A stretch of 64,000 bases of DNA from Pseudomonas sp. PSKL.D1. GTDB taxonomy: Bacteria > Pseudomonadota > Gammaproteobacteria > Pseudomonadales > Pseudomonadaceae. Positions 51,830 through 60,685 of this stretch are shown here, in pieces. The notes under the pieces were generated by a model, which saw nothing but the letters and a program-made list of their open reading frames with translations, had not been told where the DNA came from and did not search any database. Location: NCBI RefSeq assembly GCF_028898945.1, contig NZ_CP118607.1:3582001-3646000 (forward strand), read 5' to 3'. A program made the translations under genes and the position numbers. Every line of letters starts with the position of its first letter. Position 1 is the stretch's first letter.

Positions 51830-54385
51830 ATGACTCCCTCGGCGGGGCCGATGACGCCTGTAAACCTCACCAACTGCGACCGCGAGCCCATCCAGATCCC
51901 CGGCAGCATCCAGCCCCACGGCTGCCTGATTGCCTGTGATGCATCGGCCAACCTGATACTGCGCCATTCGGCCAACATTGCCGACATGCTGGGCGTTGCG
52001 CCCGGTATCAATGGCCAGACACTGCAGGCCGTGCTGGGCCACGAAGTGGCGCATACCGTGCGCAATGCCCTGGCCCGCACCAAGGAAGCCTCGCGGCCAG
52101 CACTGGTGTTCAATGTGCCACTGCCCTCAGGCCAGTTGGTCGACATTTCGGCACATGTGTTCAAGGGCAACGCGATCATCGAGTTCGAATCGGCTGGCGC
52201 CAGCGTTGCCGAGCCGATTGAGCTCACCCGTGCGTTGATCGCACAGCTGCGCGAAATTGACCAGCCTGCCAGGCTGATCCGCGACTCGGCCCGCTTCGTG
52301 CGCGCCGTGCTCGGCTATGACCGGGTAATGATCTACCAGCTGGGTGCCGATGGCGCCGGCAAGGTGGTGGCCGAAGCCAAACGCAGTGGCCTGGAGAGTT
52401 TCATGGGCCAGTACTTCCCGGCATCCGACATCCCCCAGCAAGCCCGTGCGCTGTATTTGCGCAATCCGATAAGGATCATTTCGGATGCCAAGTTCAAGAG
52501 CGTCCCCATCGACCCGGTGCTGGACCTGTCCGGTGAGCCCCTGGATTTGTCCTACGCCCACCTGCGCAGCGTCTCGCCCATCCACTGCGAATACCTGTGC
52601 AACATGGGCGTGGGCGCCTCGATGTCGATTTCGATCATCGTCAACGGTGTGCTGTGGGGGCTGATTGCCTGCCACCATTACGCGCCACGCACCCTGACCA
52701 TGGGGCAGCGGGTGGCGGCGGAGATGTTTGGCGAGTTCTTTTCGCTGCATGTCGAAACCCTGCGCAGCCGGCAAAGCCTTGAAGCCGCCGTGCAGGTGCA
52801 CAAGGCGCTGGACGCCCTGCTGCGCAATGCCAACCATGCCCCGGACATCGGCGAGTTCTTCCATGCCCGGCTGAGTGATTTCAAAGCGCTGATCCCCTCC
52901 GATGGTATTGGCATCTACCTGCAGGGCCGTTGGTCGGCCGAAGGCCTGACACCGCCCAAAGCGGTAATACCGGAGTTGCTGAGCCTGGCCGAAGCGGTTG
53001 CCGAAGGCAGGGTATGGGCCTCCAACCGGCTGTCGGCCGCGCACCCGCCCGCCTTGGCGTATGCCTCGGAGGTTGCGGGGGTGTTGATCATTCCGATGTC
53101 GCAGAGCCCACGCGACTACCTGATGCTGTTTCGCAAAGAAGTGCTGGAAACCCTCGACTGGGCCGGCGACCCGAACAAGACCTACGAAACCGGAACCCAT
53201 GGCGAGCGCCTGACACCGCGCAAGAGCTTTGCCATCTGGAAAGAAACCGTGCACCAGCAGTCGCTGCCCTGGTCGGAACAGGACCGCCAGTTCGGCGAAG
53301 CCATCCGCACGGCCATTGTCGAAGTGGCGTTGCGCAACAGCGAACTGCTGGCCGATGAACGCTCCAAGGCGCAGGTGCGCCAGCGCATGCTCAATGAGGA
53401 ACTCAACCACCGGGTGAAGAACATCCTCTCGCTGATCGGTGCACTGGTGGCCCACCCGACCTCGCAAAGCCAGTCACTCACAGACTATGTAGCCACCCTC
53501 AAAGGGCGCATCCAGGCACTGTCGCTTGCCCACGACCAGGTGGTGCGCGGGGATGGTGGCGGGCGCCTGGCTGCGTTGCTGGAAGCCGAACTGCTGCCCT
53601 ATCGCTCCACCGCCGATGCCATCAAACTGTCAGGGCCGAATGTGGTGCTGGATGCGCGCGCGTTTTCGGTCATGGCACTGGTGCTGCATGAGCTGGCCAC
53701 CAACGCCGCCAAATACGGTGCGCTGTCCCGCGCCGGGGGCCAGCTTGTGGTGAACTGGGCGCTGGATGCTGCCAGTGCATGCAATATCACCTGGCAGGAG
53801 AGCGGTGGCCCGGCAGTGCGCACGCCAACCCGGTCCGGCTTCGGCTCGGTGTTGATCGACCGCAGCATCCCCTTCGACCTGGGCGGTACCAGCAACATCG
53901 AATACCACCCTGAGGGGCTGCAGGGCCATTTCCGCATTCCCGGCCGCCACATTGCCGTGGCAGAGGCCGCCGAAACCAGCGGTGAGGCAACGGGCAATAC
54001 GCAGGTAGCCACCCCGTACGCGGACCTCAGCCAGCTGCGCGTGATGATTCTTGAGGACCAACTGGTCATTGCCGTGGGGCTGGAACAGATCCTGGCAGAT
54101 GCCCACATCGAGCAGGTGCACACCGCCTGTTCCGAAGACGAGGCCATCCGCCTGCTCAATACCCAGCCACTGGATGTGGCGGTGCTGGACGTAAACCTGG
54201 GCACAGGCAATTCGCTGGGCGTGGCAGACGAGCTGGCCCGGCGCAACATCCCCTTCGTGTTTGCCACGGGTTACGGAGACAGCCTTTGCATACCCGCGCA
54301 TCTGCAGCATGTGCAAGTGGTGCGCAAGCCCTACGATGCCGGCTGTATCCTGGTGAGCCTGCAGCGTTTGACGCAACCGGGCTGA
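51830..54385 (+). CDS. bphP: bacteriophytochrome HWE histidine kinase with C-terminal receiver domain
   Basis: An 851-residue photosensor. Cys16 in NLTNCDREPIQIPGSIQPHG is the biliverdin attachment site of bacteriophytochromes. The PAS, GAF (YFPASDIPQQAR with the conserved Asp200) and PHY domains cover about residues 20-510. An HWE-type kinase follows, phospho-acceptor His527 in LNHRVKNILSLIGALVAHP and ATPase motifs LVLHELATNAAKYGAL. The C-terminal receiver has its phospho-acceptor Asp787 in VAVLDVNLG. It is thus a red/far-red hybrid kinase. A start at 51851 (purine-rich GGCGGGG upstream) is equally possible and would renumber Cys16 as Cys9. The upstream cyclase gene is the natural output partner; biliverdin must come from the heme oxygenase encoded at 14317. 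Confidence 0.93.
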   Translation: MTPSAGPMTPVNLTNCDREPIQIPGSIQPHGCLIACDASANLILRHSANIADMLGVAPGINGQTLQAVLGHEVAHTVRNALARTKEASRPALVFNVPLPSGQLVDISAHVFKGNAIIEFESAGASVAEPIELTRALIAQLREIDQPARLIRDSARFVRAVLGYDRVMIYQLGADGAGKVVAEAKRSGLESFMGQYFPASDIPQQARALYLRNPIRIISDAKFKSVPIDPVLDLSGEPLDLSYAHLRSVSPIHCEYLCNMGVGASMSISIIVNGVLWGLIACHHYAPRTLTMGQRVAAEMFGEFFSLHVETLRSRQSLEAAVQVHKALDALLRNANHAPDIGEFFHARLSDFKALIPSDGIGIYLQGRWSAEGLTPPKAVIPELLSLAEAVAEGRVWASNRLSAAHPPALAYASEVAGVLIIPMSQSPRDYLMLFRKEVLETLDWAGDPNKTYETGTHGERLTPRKSFAIWKETVHQQSLPWSEQDRQFGEAIRTAIVEVALRNSELLADERSKAQVRQRMLNEELNHRVKNILSLIGALVAHPTSQSQSLTDYVATLKGRIQALSLAHDQVVRGDGGGRLAALLEAELLPYRSTADAIKLSGPNVVLDARAFSVMALVLHELATNAAKYGALSRAGGQLVVNWALDAASACNITWQESGGPAVRTPTRSGFGSVLIDRSIPFDLGGTSNIEYHPEGLQGHFRIPGRHIAVAEAAETSGEATGNTQVATPYADLSQLRVMILEDQLVIAVGLEQILADAHIEQVHTACSEDEAIRLLNTQPLDVAVLDVNLGTGNSLGVADELARRNIPFVFATGYGDSLCIPAHLQHVQVVRKPYDAGCILVSLQRLTQPG

Positions 54386-54388
54386 GGC

Positions 54389-54730
54389 TCAGCTCAACTG
54401 CGCGATCAACACCGCATTGGTGTAGATCAGGCTGCCATCACTGGCACGGTGCCCGACCAGGTGAAACTGCCCGCGTTGCTCCTCCTGGCTGAGGTAGACC
54501 CGCAGTTGGCAATCGGACAACGGGCCGTAGCCTTCCGGCAGCACCAGGTTCATCAGCGCCATGTCGACATCGACCATGGTTTCACGGGCGTGGGTCTGTT
54601 GCAGTTGTTCCTCTGCCTGTTCCAGCTTGGTATGGGTCGGGCCCTGGATATCAAAATGCACTTCGCCAATCGGCGTCGACTTGCGGTCACCGTCGCCCTT
54701 GCACCAGCCTTCGATTGTCAGCGTACTCAT
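54389..54730 (-). CDS. small conserved hypothetical protein
   Basis: A 113-residue soluble acidic protein, convergent with bphP with a 3-base gap. GAGGG lies 7 bases before the ATG, so it is a credible gene. Visible features are a helical stretch KLEQAEEQLQQTHARETMVDVDMAL and strands around DCQLRVYLSQEEQRGQFHLVGHR and GSLIYTNAVLIAQLS. There is no signal peptide, membrane segment or recognisable motif. I do not recognise the family and assign no function. Confidence 0.6.
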   Translation of the reverse strand: MSTLTIEGWCKGDGDRKSTPIGEVHFDIQGPTHTKLEQAEEQLQQTHARETMVDVDMALMNLVLPEGYGPLSDCQLRVYLSQEEQRGQFHLVGHRASDGSLIYTNAVLIAQLS

Positions 54731-54811
54731 GGCAAACCCTCATGGTGGGGAGAATTCCGAGGACTACTGACAATCTGGACCGCAGCGCGCACGCAGATGT
54801 TCCAGTGGCGT

Positions 54812-55087
54812 TCAGCGCGGGAACAACAGCGTTACCGCCACCCGAAAGCCCCAGCCCTGCGGGCCGTCTCGCGGGGTGTCCAGCCAATAGCGTGGCCCGG
54901 CCTGCAGGGTGAGCGGCTGGCCACCGATCTTCAGCAGTTGGGTAACGGTCAGGTTGACGGGCACCGCCCACTCCCTGGACTGCCAGTTGTAGGTTGACTC
55001 GCTGTTGATACCAAAGGTGGTGAACGTGCTGGTGGTGTACGAAAGGAAGGGCTGCAGGAAGGTCTGATTTACCTTTTCCTTGTCGTC
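54812..55087 (-). pseudogene. C-terminal fragment of an outer-membrane channel (phenol-degradation/neuromodulin-like transporter family)
   Basis: Minus-strand translation gives about 90 codons, KVNQTFLQPFLSYTTS...FGINSESTYNWQ...WAVPVNLTVTQLLKIGG...LQAGPRYWLD, ending VTLLFPR and stop. This is the characteristic last quarter of the outer-membrane transporters found beside DUF1254 genes. There is no start, signal peptide or N-terminal part. The frame runs directly into the DUF1254 fragment upstream, in a different frame, so it is a deletion remnant and not expressed as a proper protein. Confidence 0.75.
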
Positions 55088-55590
55088 GGCAGCAGCAGGT
55101 AAAGGCCACCGCGCCCACGGTCCGGGCCGATGGCACCGACATCGGTGAGCGTACGCTGGAAGAAGTCGGTGAACATGCCGATGACATTGGCCGGTGCCTT
55201 GACCACCAGCGGCCCGGTCTGTTTCAGGTCCAGGTAGCTCATGGAGTAGATCACGTCGGCGTTGGGCGTCGGCACCATAGTGCGCGAGTCCATGCGCTGC
55301 TTCCAGATCGGTAGTACGTTGTAACCGGCACCAAAGGCCTTTTCCGAACCCTCCTTCATGCCGATCACGTTCAGCGCCGGCAGCATGGTCATGTAAGCGA
55401 AGATGGCACGCTGGTAGTACATCTCGTCACGCAGGCTTTGTGCTTCCTTCGGGTCCAGCCAGTTACCGTTATTGATCTGCTTGATCAGCGGCGAGGCCGG
55501 GGCCTGATCTGCGGCGTTTGCCCAAGGTGAGACAGCCAGCACAGACAGGACGAGCAGTCGTTGCATCGCGTGCATGGGGGCATGCTCCAT
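55069..55590 (-). pseudogene. truncated DUF1254 family exported protein
   Basis: The frame starts at MEHAPMHAMQRL with a signal peptide (LLVLSVLAVSPWANA). It runs through a good DUF1254 N-terminal domain (YYQRAIFAYMTMLPALNVIGMKEGSEKAFGAGYN, TPNADVIYSMSYLDLKQTGPLVV, MFTDFFQRTLTDVG). It then breaks after GGLYLLLP and terminates within eight codons. Family members are usually about 450 residues; only about 170 remain. The missing part and the N-terminal three quarters of the neighbouring outer-membrane gene appear to have been lost in one deletion near 55085. Confidence 0.75.
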
Positions 55591-55815
55591 AAGTTGCCAG
55601 ACAGCCGGGATGTGACTGGCGAACTGCGGCAAGCACATGGCAGGTGATTGCACTCGACAGGGCGTACTCCATGAGAAAACCAGTCTAGATGGCAACAACC
55701 AGACAGCAAGGTAAGCACATCACAAATCAACATGACGGTGCACTCGGCCCCCAAACCCCTTGCCAATCTGCGATCATGACAGTGCCCGCCCCACGTCATT
55801 TTTGAGAGCCCGTTC

Positions 55816-57252
55816 ATGCTCACGGTCCAGGACCTGGTTGCCATCGATCCACTCAAGCTCGAAGTCGTCGCAGGCCTTGCCGGCACCGGCCGGCTCATCA
55901 GCTGGGCGCACACCGTTGACCTGCCCGACCCGTGGCGCTGGGTGTCGCCGGGCGACCTGGTGATGACCACCGGCGTCGGCCTGCCGGCGGATGCTGCCGG
56001 GCAGGTGTGGTGGCTTGAGCAACTGGTGCAGAGCAACGCCTGTGCGCTGGTCGTCGCGCCGCGCACCGACGCGCCAGCTTTGTCTCAAGCGCTGCTGGAT
56101 ACCGCCGACCGGGCGTTGTTCCCGGTGCTGCGGGCCAGCTTCGAACTGGAGTTCGTCAAGCTCTCGCACCTGGTGATCGAAAGCATGTTGCAGGCACAGC
56201 GCGAACGGTTCAATGCCAGCGAAAGGTTGTTCCAGACCTATGCCGACGCCCTGCGCAAAGCCCCTGACATGGCGGGCCGGCTGTCGATCCTGGCGGCGTC
56301 GCTGGATCTGGGCCTTGGGATCGAGGACGCCATCAGTGGTGCCAGCATCCTTGATACAGCGCAATACCAGGCACAGGCAGCGCTTGAGCGGATACCGATT
56401 GGCGGGCGTACGCGTGCCAACCTGGTGCTGGCCCGCCGGGATGTGCGCTCGGCCCATGACCCGATCCTGATCCGTTCGCTGGTCGGCCTGCTGGGCGTTG
56501 AGCTGGAGCGGCTGATGATTCACCGCGACCAGCAGCGTGAGGAAGGTGCCGCGATGCTGCGCAGCCTGCTCGACAGCGAGACGGATTTTGCACTGGTGCG
56601 CCCCATGCTCGAACGCCGAGGGCTGACCGGCACGCTGGTGAGCCTGGCAATCGAGCCCGGCAACGGCGGGCCGTGGAGCGTCGACGAGGTGCACCAGGCC
56701 CCTACCCTGCACATGGCAAGCCCGTTGTTGCTGAACCATCAGGGCGGATTGCTTGGGATTGGCACCGAGGCAACGGCGCAGGCGCTGTGCAGCCTGCTGG
56801 GGGCCGGCACCGCCGTCGGGCTCAGCGGGCCGATCGCGGCGGCCACGGGCTTTCGCGAAAGCGCCCGGCAAGCGCGCCTGGCACTGGCCCAGGCGCGGGA
56901 AACCGGCGCGCCTGTCTTGCGTTACGGTGAAGCGGAAACCGGGCTGATCATGGCGCCGAAGTCGCTGGCAGAGGCGCGTGCGCTGGTGGCGCGTTACCTT
57001 GGGCCACTGATCGAGCACGACCGCATCCAGGGAGCGACCTTGCTGGCCACGTTGATTACGTTTCTCGGCAATGATGGTAACTGGAAGGCGACGGCGTTTG
57101 ACCTGGGGGTTCACCGTCAGACGTTGGTGTACCGGTTGAAGCTGGTGGAGCAGCTGACCGGGATAAAACCCACCAGTACCAGCGGTATTGCGCGGTTGTG
57201 GATTGCGATTGAAGCCGGAAGGAATACCGAGTTGTTTGAGGGTCTTGTTTGA
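55816..57252 (+). CDS. PucR family transcriptional regulator
   Basis: A 478-residue regulator. The N-terminal PucR-like domain covers about residues 5-125 (LTVQDLVAIDPLKLEVVAGLAGTGRLISWAHTVDLPDPWRWV, GDLVMTTGVGLP). A central GGDEF-like fold without catalytic motif covers about 290-400, and the C-terminal PucR helix-turn-helix is ATLITFLGNDGNWKATAFDLGVHRQTLVYRLKLVEQLTG. PucR proteins control purine, amino-acid and polyamine catabolism. It converges on the mmsA operon, its most likely target. It lies next to the DUF1254 remnant on the other side, divergently. The effector is unknown. Confidence 0.88.
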   Translation: MLTVQDLVAIDPLKLEVVAGLAGTGRLISWAHTVDLPDPWRWVSPGDLVMTTGVGLPADAAGQVWWLEQLVQSNACALVVAPRTDAPALSQALLDTADRALFPVLRASFELEFVKLSHLVIESMLQAQRERFNASERLFQTYADALRKAPDMAGRLSILAASLDLGLGIEDAISGASILDTAQYQAQAALERIPIGGRTRANLVLARRDVRSAHDPILIRSLVGLLGVELERLMIHRDQQREEGAAMLRSLLDSETDFALVRPMLERRGLTGTLVSLAIEPGNGGPWSVDEVHQAPTLHMASPLLLNHQGGLLGIGTEATAQALCSLLGAGTAVGLSGPIAAATGFRESARQARLALAQARETGAPVLRYGEAETGLIMAPKSLAEARALVARYLGPLIEHDRIQGATLLATLITFLGNDGNWKATAFDLGVHRQTLVYRLKLVEQLTGIKPTSTSGIARLWIAIEAGRNTELFEGLV

Positions 57253-57368
57253 CCTGTGCCGGCCCTTCGCGGCGGTCCGACGTCTCGGTAAATCCGCTCC
57301 TACAGGGGTTCACGTGTAGGAGCGGATTTACCGAGACGTCGGACCGCCGCGAAGGGCCGGCACAGGTC
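57251..57368. repeat. perfect 53-bp inverted repeat between pucR and mmsA (REP-like)
   Basis: Arms 57251-57303 and 57316-57368 are exact reverse complements with a 12-base loop. The inner part contains the REP core (AATCCGCTCCTAC / GTAGGAGCGGATT). The outer part (GACCTGTGCCGGCCC...) is a different flank from the other REP pairs here. The pucR stop overlaps the left arm by two bases. It may serve as a two-way terminator or a DNA-gyrase/IHF-type REP site. Confidence 0.9.
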
Positions 57369-57376
57369 ACACACTG

Positions 57377-58888
57377 TCAATGACTGGTCGGCATCGCAAA
57401 CTCCGCACCTTTGGCGATGGCCTGCGGCCAGCGCTGCATGATGCTCTTCTGCTTCGTGTAAAAGCGCACACCCTCTTCACCATAGGCATGCATGTCGCCG
57501 AACAGGCTCTTCTTCCAGCCACCAAAGCCGTGCCAGGCCATGGGCACCGGAATCGGCACGTTGATGCCGACCATGCCCACCTGAATGCGCCGGCCAAACT
57601 CACGGGCGATGTGGCCGTCACGCGTGTACAGGCTCACGCCGTTGCCAAATTCGTGGGCGTTGATCAGGTCCACGGCCTCGGCGAAGTCTTTCACCCGCAG
57701 GCAGGCCAGCACCGGGCCGAAAATCTCTTCCTTGTAAATGCGCATGTCCGGGGTGACGTTGTCGAACAGCGTGCCGCCCAGCCAGAAACCATCGCCGCAA
57801 CCTTCGCCAGCGGCTTCACCGTTAAAGGTGCGTCCATCGACCAGCATGGTCGCGCCCTCTTTTACACCTTGCTCGATGTATCCGGTAATGCGCTCCAGCG
57901 CAGCACGGGTAACGATCGGACCCATTTCGGCTTCGAGGTTGGTGCCATTGAGCACTTTCAGTTCACGGGTGCGGGCAATGAGCTTGGGCATGACTTTCTC
58001 GGCCGTGTCGTCACCGACGAACACCGCCACGCTGATGGCCATGCAGCGCTCGCCAGCCGAACCATAGGCCGCACCGATCAGGGCATCGACGACCTGGTCG
58101 ATATCGGCATCGGGCATCACCACAAGGTGGTTCTTCGCCCCGCCCAAGGCCTGTACGCGCTTGCCATGACGGGCGCCGGTTTCATAAATGTGGTTGGCAA
58201 TCGGGGTGGAACCTACGAACGAAACCGCCTGCACATCCGGGTGCTCGATCAGCGCGTTGACCGCATCCTTATCGCCCTGCACCACGTTGAACACGCCGTC
58301 CGGCAGGCCGGCCTGCTTCAGCAGCTCGGCGATGAACAGCGATGGCGAAGGGTCTAGCGGGCTGGGTTTGAGCACGAACGTGTTGCCGGTGGCCAAGGCG
58401 ACCGGGAACATCCACATGGGCACCATCACCGGGAAGTTGAACGGGGTGATGCCGGTGACCACACCCAGGGGCTGGCGCAAGGTCCAGTTGTCGATGTTGG
58501 TACTGACCTGGTCGGTAAAATCGGTCTTGAGCAGCTGCGGTGCGCCGCAGGCGAACTCGACAATTTCGATGCCGCGCATCACCTCGCCCTGGGCGTCGGT
58601 GAACACCTTGCCGTGCTCGGCGGTGATCATGCGGGCCAGGTCGTCGCGGTGCTCGTTGAGCAGCGCCAAAAACCTGTTGAGGATGCGTGACCGGCGCAGC
58701 GGCGACAGGTTGCTCCACGCCGGGAAGGCAGCCTTGGCCGAGGCCACGGCGGCGTCCACATCGCGTTGCGCCGACAGTTGCACCTGGCCGGTAACGGCGC
58801 CGGTAGCAGGGTTGTAAACCGGCAGTTGCTGGCCGCTGGTGGCTTCGGCCTGTGCGCCGCTAATCCAGTTCATGATCGTGTGGGTCAT
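57377..58888 (-). CDS. mmsA: CoA-acylating methylmalonate-semialdehyde dehydrogenase
   Basis: A 503-residue aldehyde dehydrogenase of the MmsA class. Landmarks are the [28 protein letters not shown] nucleotide-site region, the catalytic-Cys segment [17 protein letters not shown] and the C-terminal [21 protein letters not shown], all characteristic of methylmalonate/malonate-semialdehyde dehydrogenases. It converts the semialdehyde plus CoA and NAD to propionyl- or acetyl-CoA, releasing CO2. It is the last gene of the operon with the permease, flavin oxidase and cupin, so it probably finishes degradation of an amine or beta-amino acid by that route. AAGGCGAG stands upstream of the ATG. Confidence 0.9.
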   Translation of the reverse strand: MTHTIMNWISGAQAEATSGQQLPVYNPATGAVTGQVQLSAQRDVDAAVASAKAAFPAWSNLSPLRRSRILNRFLALLNEHRDDLARMITAEHGKVFTDAQGEVMRGIEIVEFACGAPQLLKTDFTDQVSTNIDNWTLRQPLGVVTGITPFNFPVMVPMWMFPVALATGNTFVLKPSPLDPSPSLFIAELLKQAGLPDGVFNVVQGDKDAVNALIEHPDVQAVSFVGSTPIANHIYETGARHGKRVQALGGAKNHLVVMPDADIDQVVDALIGAAYGSAGERCMAISVAVFVGDDTAEKVMPKLIARTRELKVLNGTNLEAEMGPIVTRAALERITGYIEQGVKEGATMLVDGRTFNGEAAGEGCGDGFWLGGTLFDNVTPDMRIYKEEIFGPVLACLRVKDFAEAVDLINAHEFGNGVSLYTRDGHIAREFGRRIQVGMVGINVPIPVPMAWHGFGGWKKSLFGDMHAYGEEGVRFYTKQKSIMQRWPQAIAKGAEFAMPTSH

Positions 58889-58915
58889 GGTCGTTCTCGC
58901 CTTGAAAAATTGAAA

Positions 58916-59266
58916 TCAGTAAATCGCGTAAACCTTGCGCACGGTTTCCAGTACGTCCCAGCGCCCGGTCCAGCCCGGCGGCAGGATGATCAGGTCACCA
59001 CCGGTCACCTCCACCACATCACCGGTGCTGCTATCGGTAAGCAGGGCCTTGCCAGAGAGGATGTAGGTGAACTCGGTGTCGGGGCGCTCGATCACCGGCC
59101 AGCCGCCCGGCTGGCATTCCCACACGCCAAGGTTGCCGACCGCTTCGGGGGCAAGCGTGTAGACGGCAATCTGCGGGTCGCCCTTGTCGGCGCCGGCGCG
59201 CTGGCCGGCGGGCTTCAGGGGCAACGCCTGGAGGGCGGCCTGCTTGAGGATGGTGAACGTGGTCAT
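58916..59266 (-). CDS. cupin domain protein (DUF861/cupin_3 type)
   Basis: A 116-residue single cupin. The core strand pattern includes LGVWECQPGGWPVIERPDTEFTYILSGKALLTD (Glu and Tyr in the TEFTYILSG motif) and GDLIILPPGWTGRWDV, typical of cupin_3 proteins such as EutQ-like and ureidoglycine-aminohydrolase-like members. The start at 59266 has AGGAG 5 bases upstream; an ATG-like start at 59281 would overlap the FAD gene. It lies between the FAD amine oxidoreductase and mmsA. Such cupins regularly accompany amine-oxidising flavoproteins, perhaps handling an imine intermediate, but no activity is established. Confidence 0.82.
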   Translation of the reverse strand: MTTFTILKQAALQALPLKPAGQRAGADKGDPQIAVYTLAPEAVGNLGVWECQPGGWPVIERPDTEFTYILSGKALLTDSSTGDVVEVTGGDLIILPPGWTGRWDVLETVRKVYAIY

Positions 59267-59277
59267 GGGGGCTCCTG

Positions 59278-60660
59278 TCAATGCGCACCGGTGAGTTTTT
59301 CGAGCAGTTGGGCGGTGCGTGAGGGTTTGTGGGTGTAGCGCTCTTCGATATCGCTCAGCGAGGCGGCGGCCAAGCCGCTGTTGATACCGAGCCAGCGCAG
59401 CGGTTCGTGCTCCCAGGACGGCGAGCGGTGGTTGACCAAGGGCAGCGTGTTGATGGCCTCGTCACGCTGCAGGATGAAATTGCGCAGCAGGCGCCCGGCC
59501 AGGTTGCTGGTGGCCACGCCGTCGCCCACGTAGTTGCCGGCCCAGGCCATGCGCTGGTCGCGGTCGATGCTCACGGTAGGGCACCAGTCGCGGGCAACGC
59601 CCAGTGCACCGCCCCAGCGGTGGGTGATGCGGGCGTCGCGCAACGCGGGGAAAAACTCCACCAGGGTGTCGTGGATCTTGCCGTGGATGCTGTCCACCAG
59701 GTCGGCTTCGTCCGACATGCGCGAGCCCCAGTTGTAGGGCGCACCACGGCCGCCGAACACCAGCCGGCCTTCGGCCGTCACCTGGCCGTAGACACGCAGG
59801 TGGCGCATGTCGTTGAAGGCCATGCGGTGGTCGAGGTTGAGGCTGGCCAGCAGGTCGCGCGGCAGCGGTTCGGTGGCCAGCACCAGCGAGTAAAGTGGGA
59901 TCACGAAGCGCGACTGGCCCGGCTGCTGCGACGTGAATGCTTCGGTAGCGCGCACAGTCATCCCGGCGTGCACCGAGCCGTGAGCGGTGTGCACCACGCC
60001 GGGGGCCATCTGGTTGACGGCGGACTGCTCAAATATTTTCGCACCCATCCGCTCCACCAGTGCCGCCAGCCCACGGACCAGTTTGCCGGGGTGGATGAGT
60101 GCGCAATGCTCGGTGTACAGCCCGCCCAGCGTGCCGTGCGCGCCGACGTGACCGGCCGCTTCAGCGGCGTCCAGTACGCGCCATTGGTCCGGCAGGCCGA
60201 AGCGCGTGGAGGCTTGCACCGCTGCCCGCGCCCGCTCCATTTGCGGCTTGCTGCGCGCCAGTGAAAGGAAGCCCTGCTTGGCGTAGTCGGCCTCTACCCC
60301 TTCCTGCGCCAGCACGCGGCCGATTTCGTCCACGGTCTCGTTCATCGCGGCCTGCAGATGCAGGGCCGCAGCGTGTGAGTAGAGCTGCGCGACCCGCTGC
60401 AGCGAGATCGGGAAAATGGCCGAGGCCCAGCCGCCGTTGCGGCCGGAGGCACCGAAGCCGACTTCGCGTTTTTCCAGCAGCACCACCCGCAGCGAAGGGT
60501 CGCTCTTGAGCAGGTAGTAAGCGGTCCACAACCCGGTGTAGCCGGCGCCGACGATCACCACGTCGGCCTGCACCTGGCCTTGCAGCGGCTCGCGCGGCTG
60601 GCCGGGGGCGAACCACAGCGGCTGGTTGGGTAGCTGGGACAAATCGAATTTCGCTGACAT
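59278..60660 (-). CDS. FAD-dependent amine oxidoreductase (PuuB/DadA-like)
   Basis: A 460-residue flavoprotein of the DAO family. The FAD motif is VVIVGAGYTGLWTAYYL, followed by LLEKREVGFGASGRNGGWAS. The C-terminal half contains HRWGGALGVARDWCPTVSIDRDQRMAWAGNYVGDGVATSNLAGRLL, as in gamma-glutamylputrescine oxidase and related enzymes. It would oxidise a C-N bond of an amine or amino acid to an aldehyde, releasing ammonia and peroxide. The start at MSAKFDLS (GGAAG upstream) is preferred to 60675 or 60735. It is 25 bases after the permease gene and 11 bases before the cupin. No glutamylation enzyme (PuuA) is in the window, so a different primary amine is likely. Confidence 0.86.
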   Translation of the reverse strand: MSAKFDLSQLPNQPLWFAPGQPREPLQGQVQADVVIVGAGYTGLWTAYYLLKSDPSLRVVLLEKREVGFGASGRNGGWASAIFPISLQRVAQLYSHAAALHLQAAMNETVDEIGRVLAQEGVEADYAKQGFLSLARSKPQMERARAAVQASTRFGLPDQWRVLDAAEAAGHVGAHGTLGGLYTEHCALIHPGKLVRGLAALVERMGAKIFEQSAVNQMAPGVVHTAHGSVHAGMTVRATEAFTSQQPGQSRFVIPLYSLVLATEPLPRDLLASLNLDHRMAFNDMRHLRVYGQVTAEGRLVFGGRGAPYNWGSRMSDEADLVDSIHGKIHDTLVEFFPALRDARITHRWGGALGVARDWCPTVSIDRDQRMAWAGNYVGDGVATSNLAGRLLRNFILQRDEAINTLPLVNHRSPSWEHEPLRWLGINSGLAAASLSDIEERYTHKPSRTAQLLEKLTGAH

Positions 60661-60685
60661 GCGGTTGGCTTCCATTGAAGATTGA

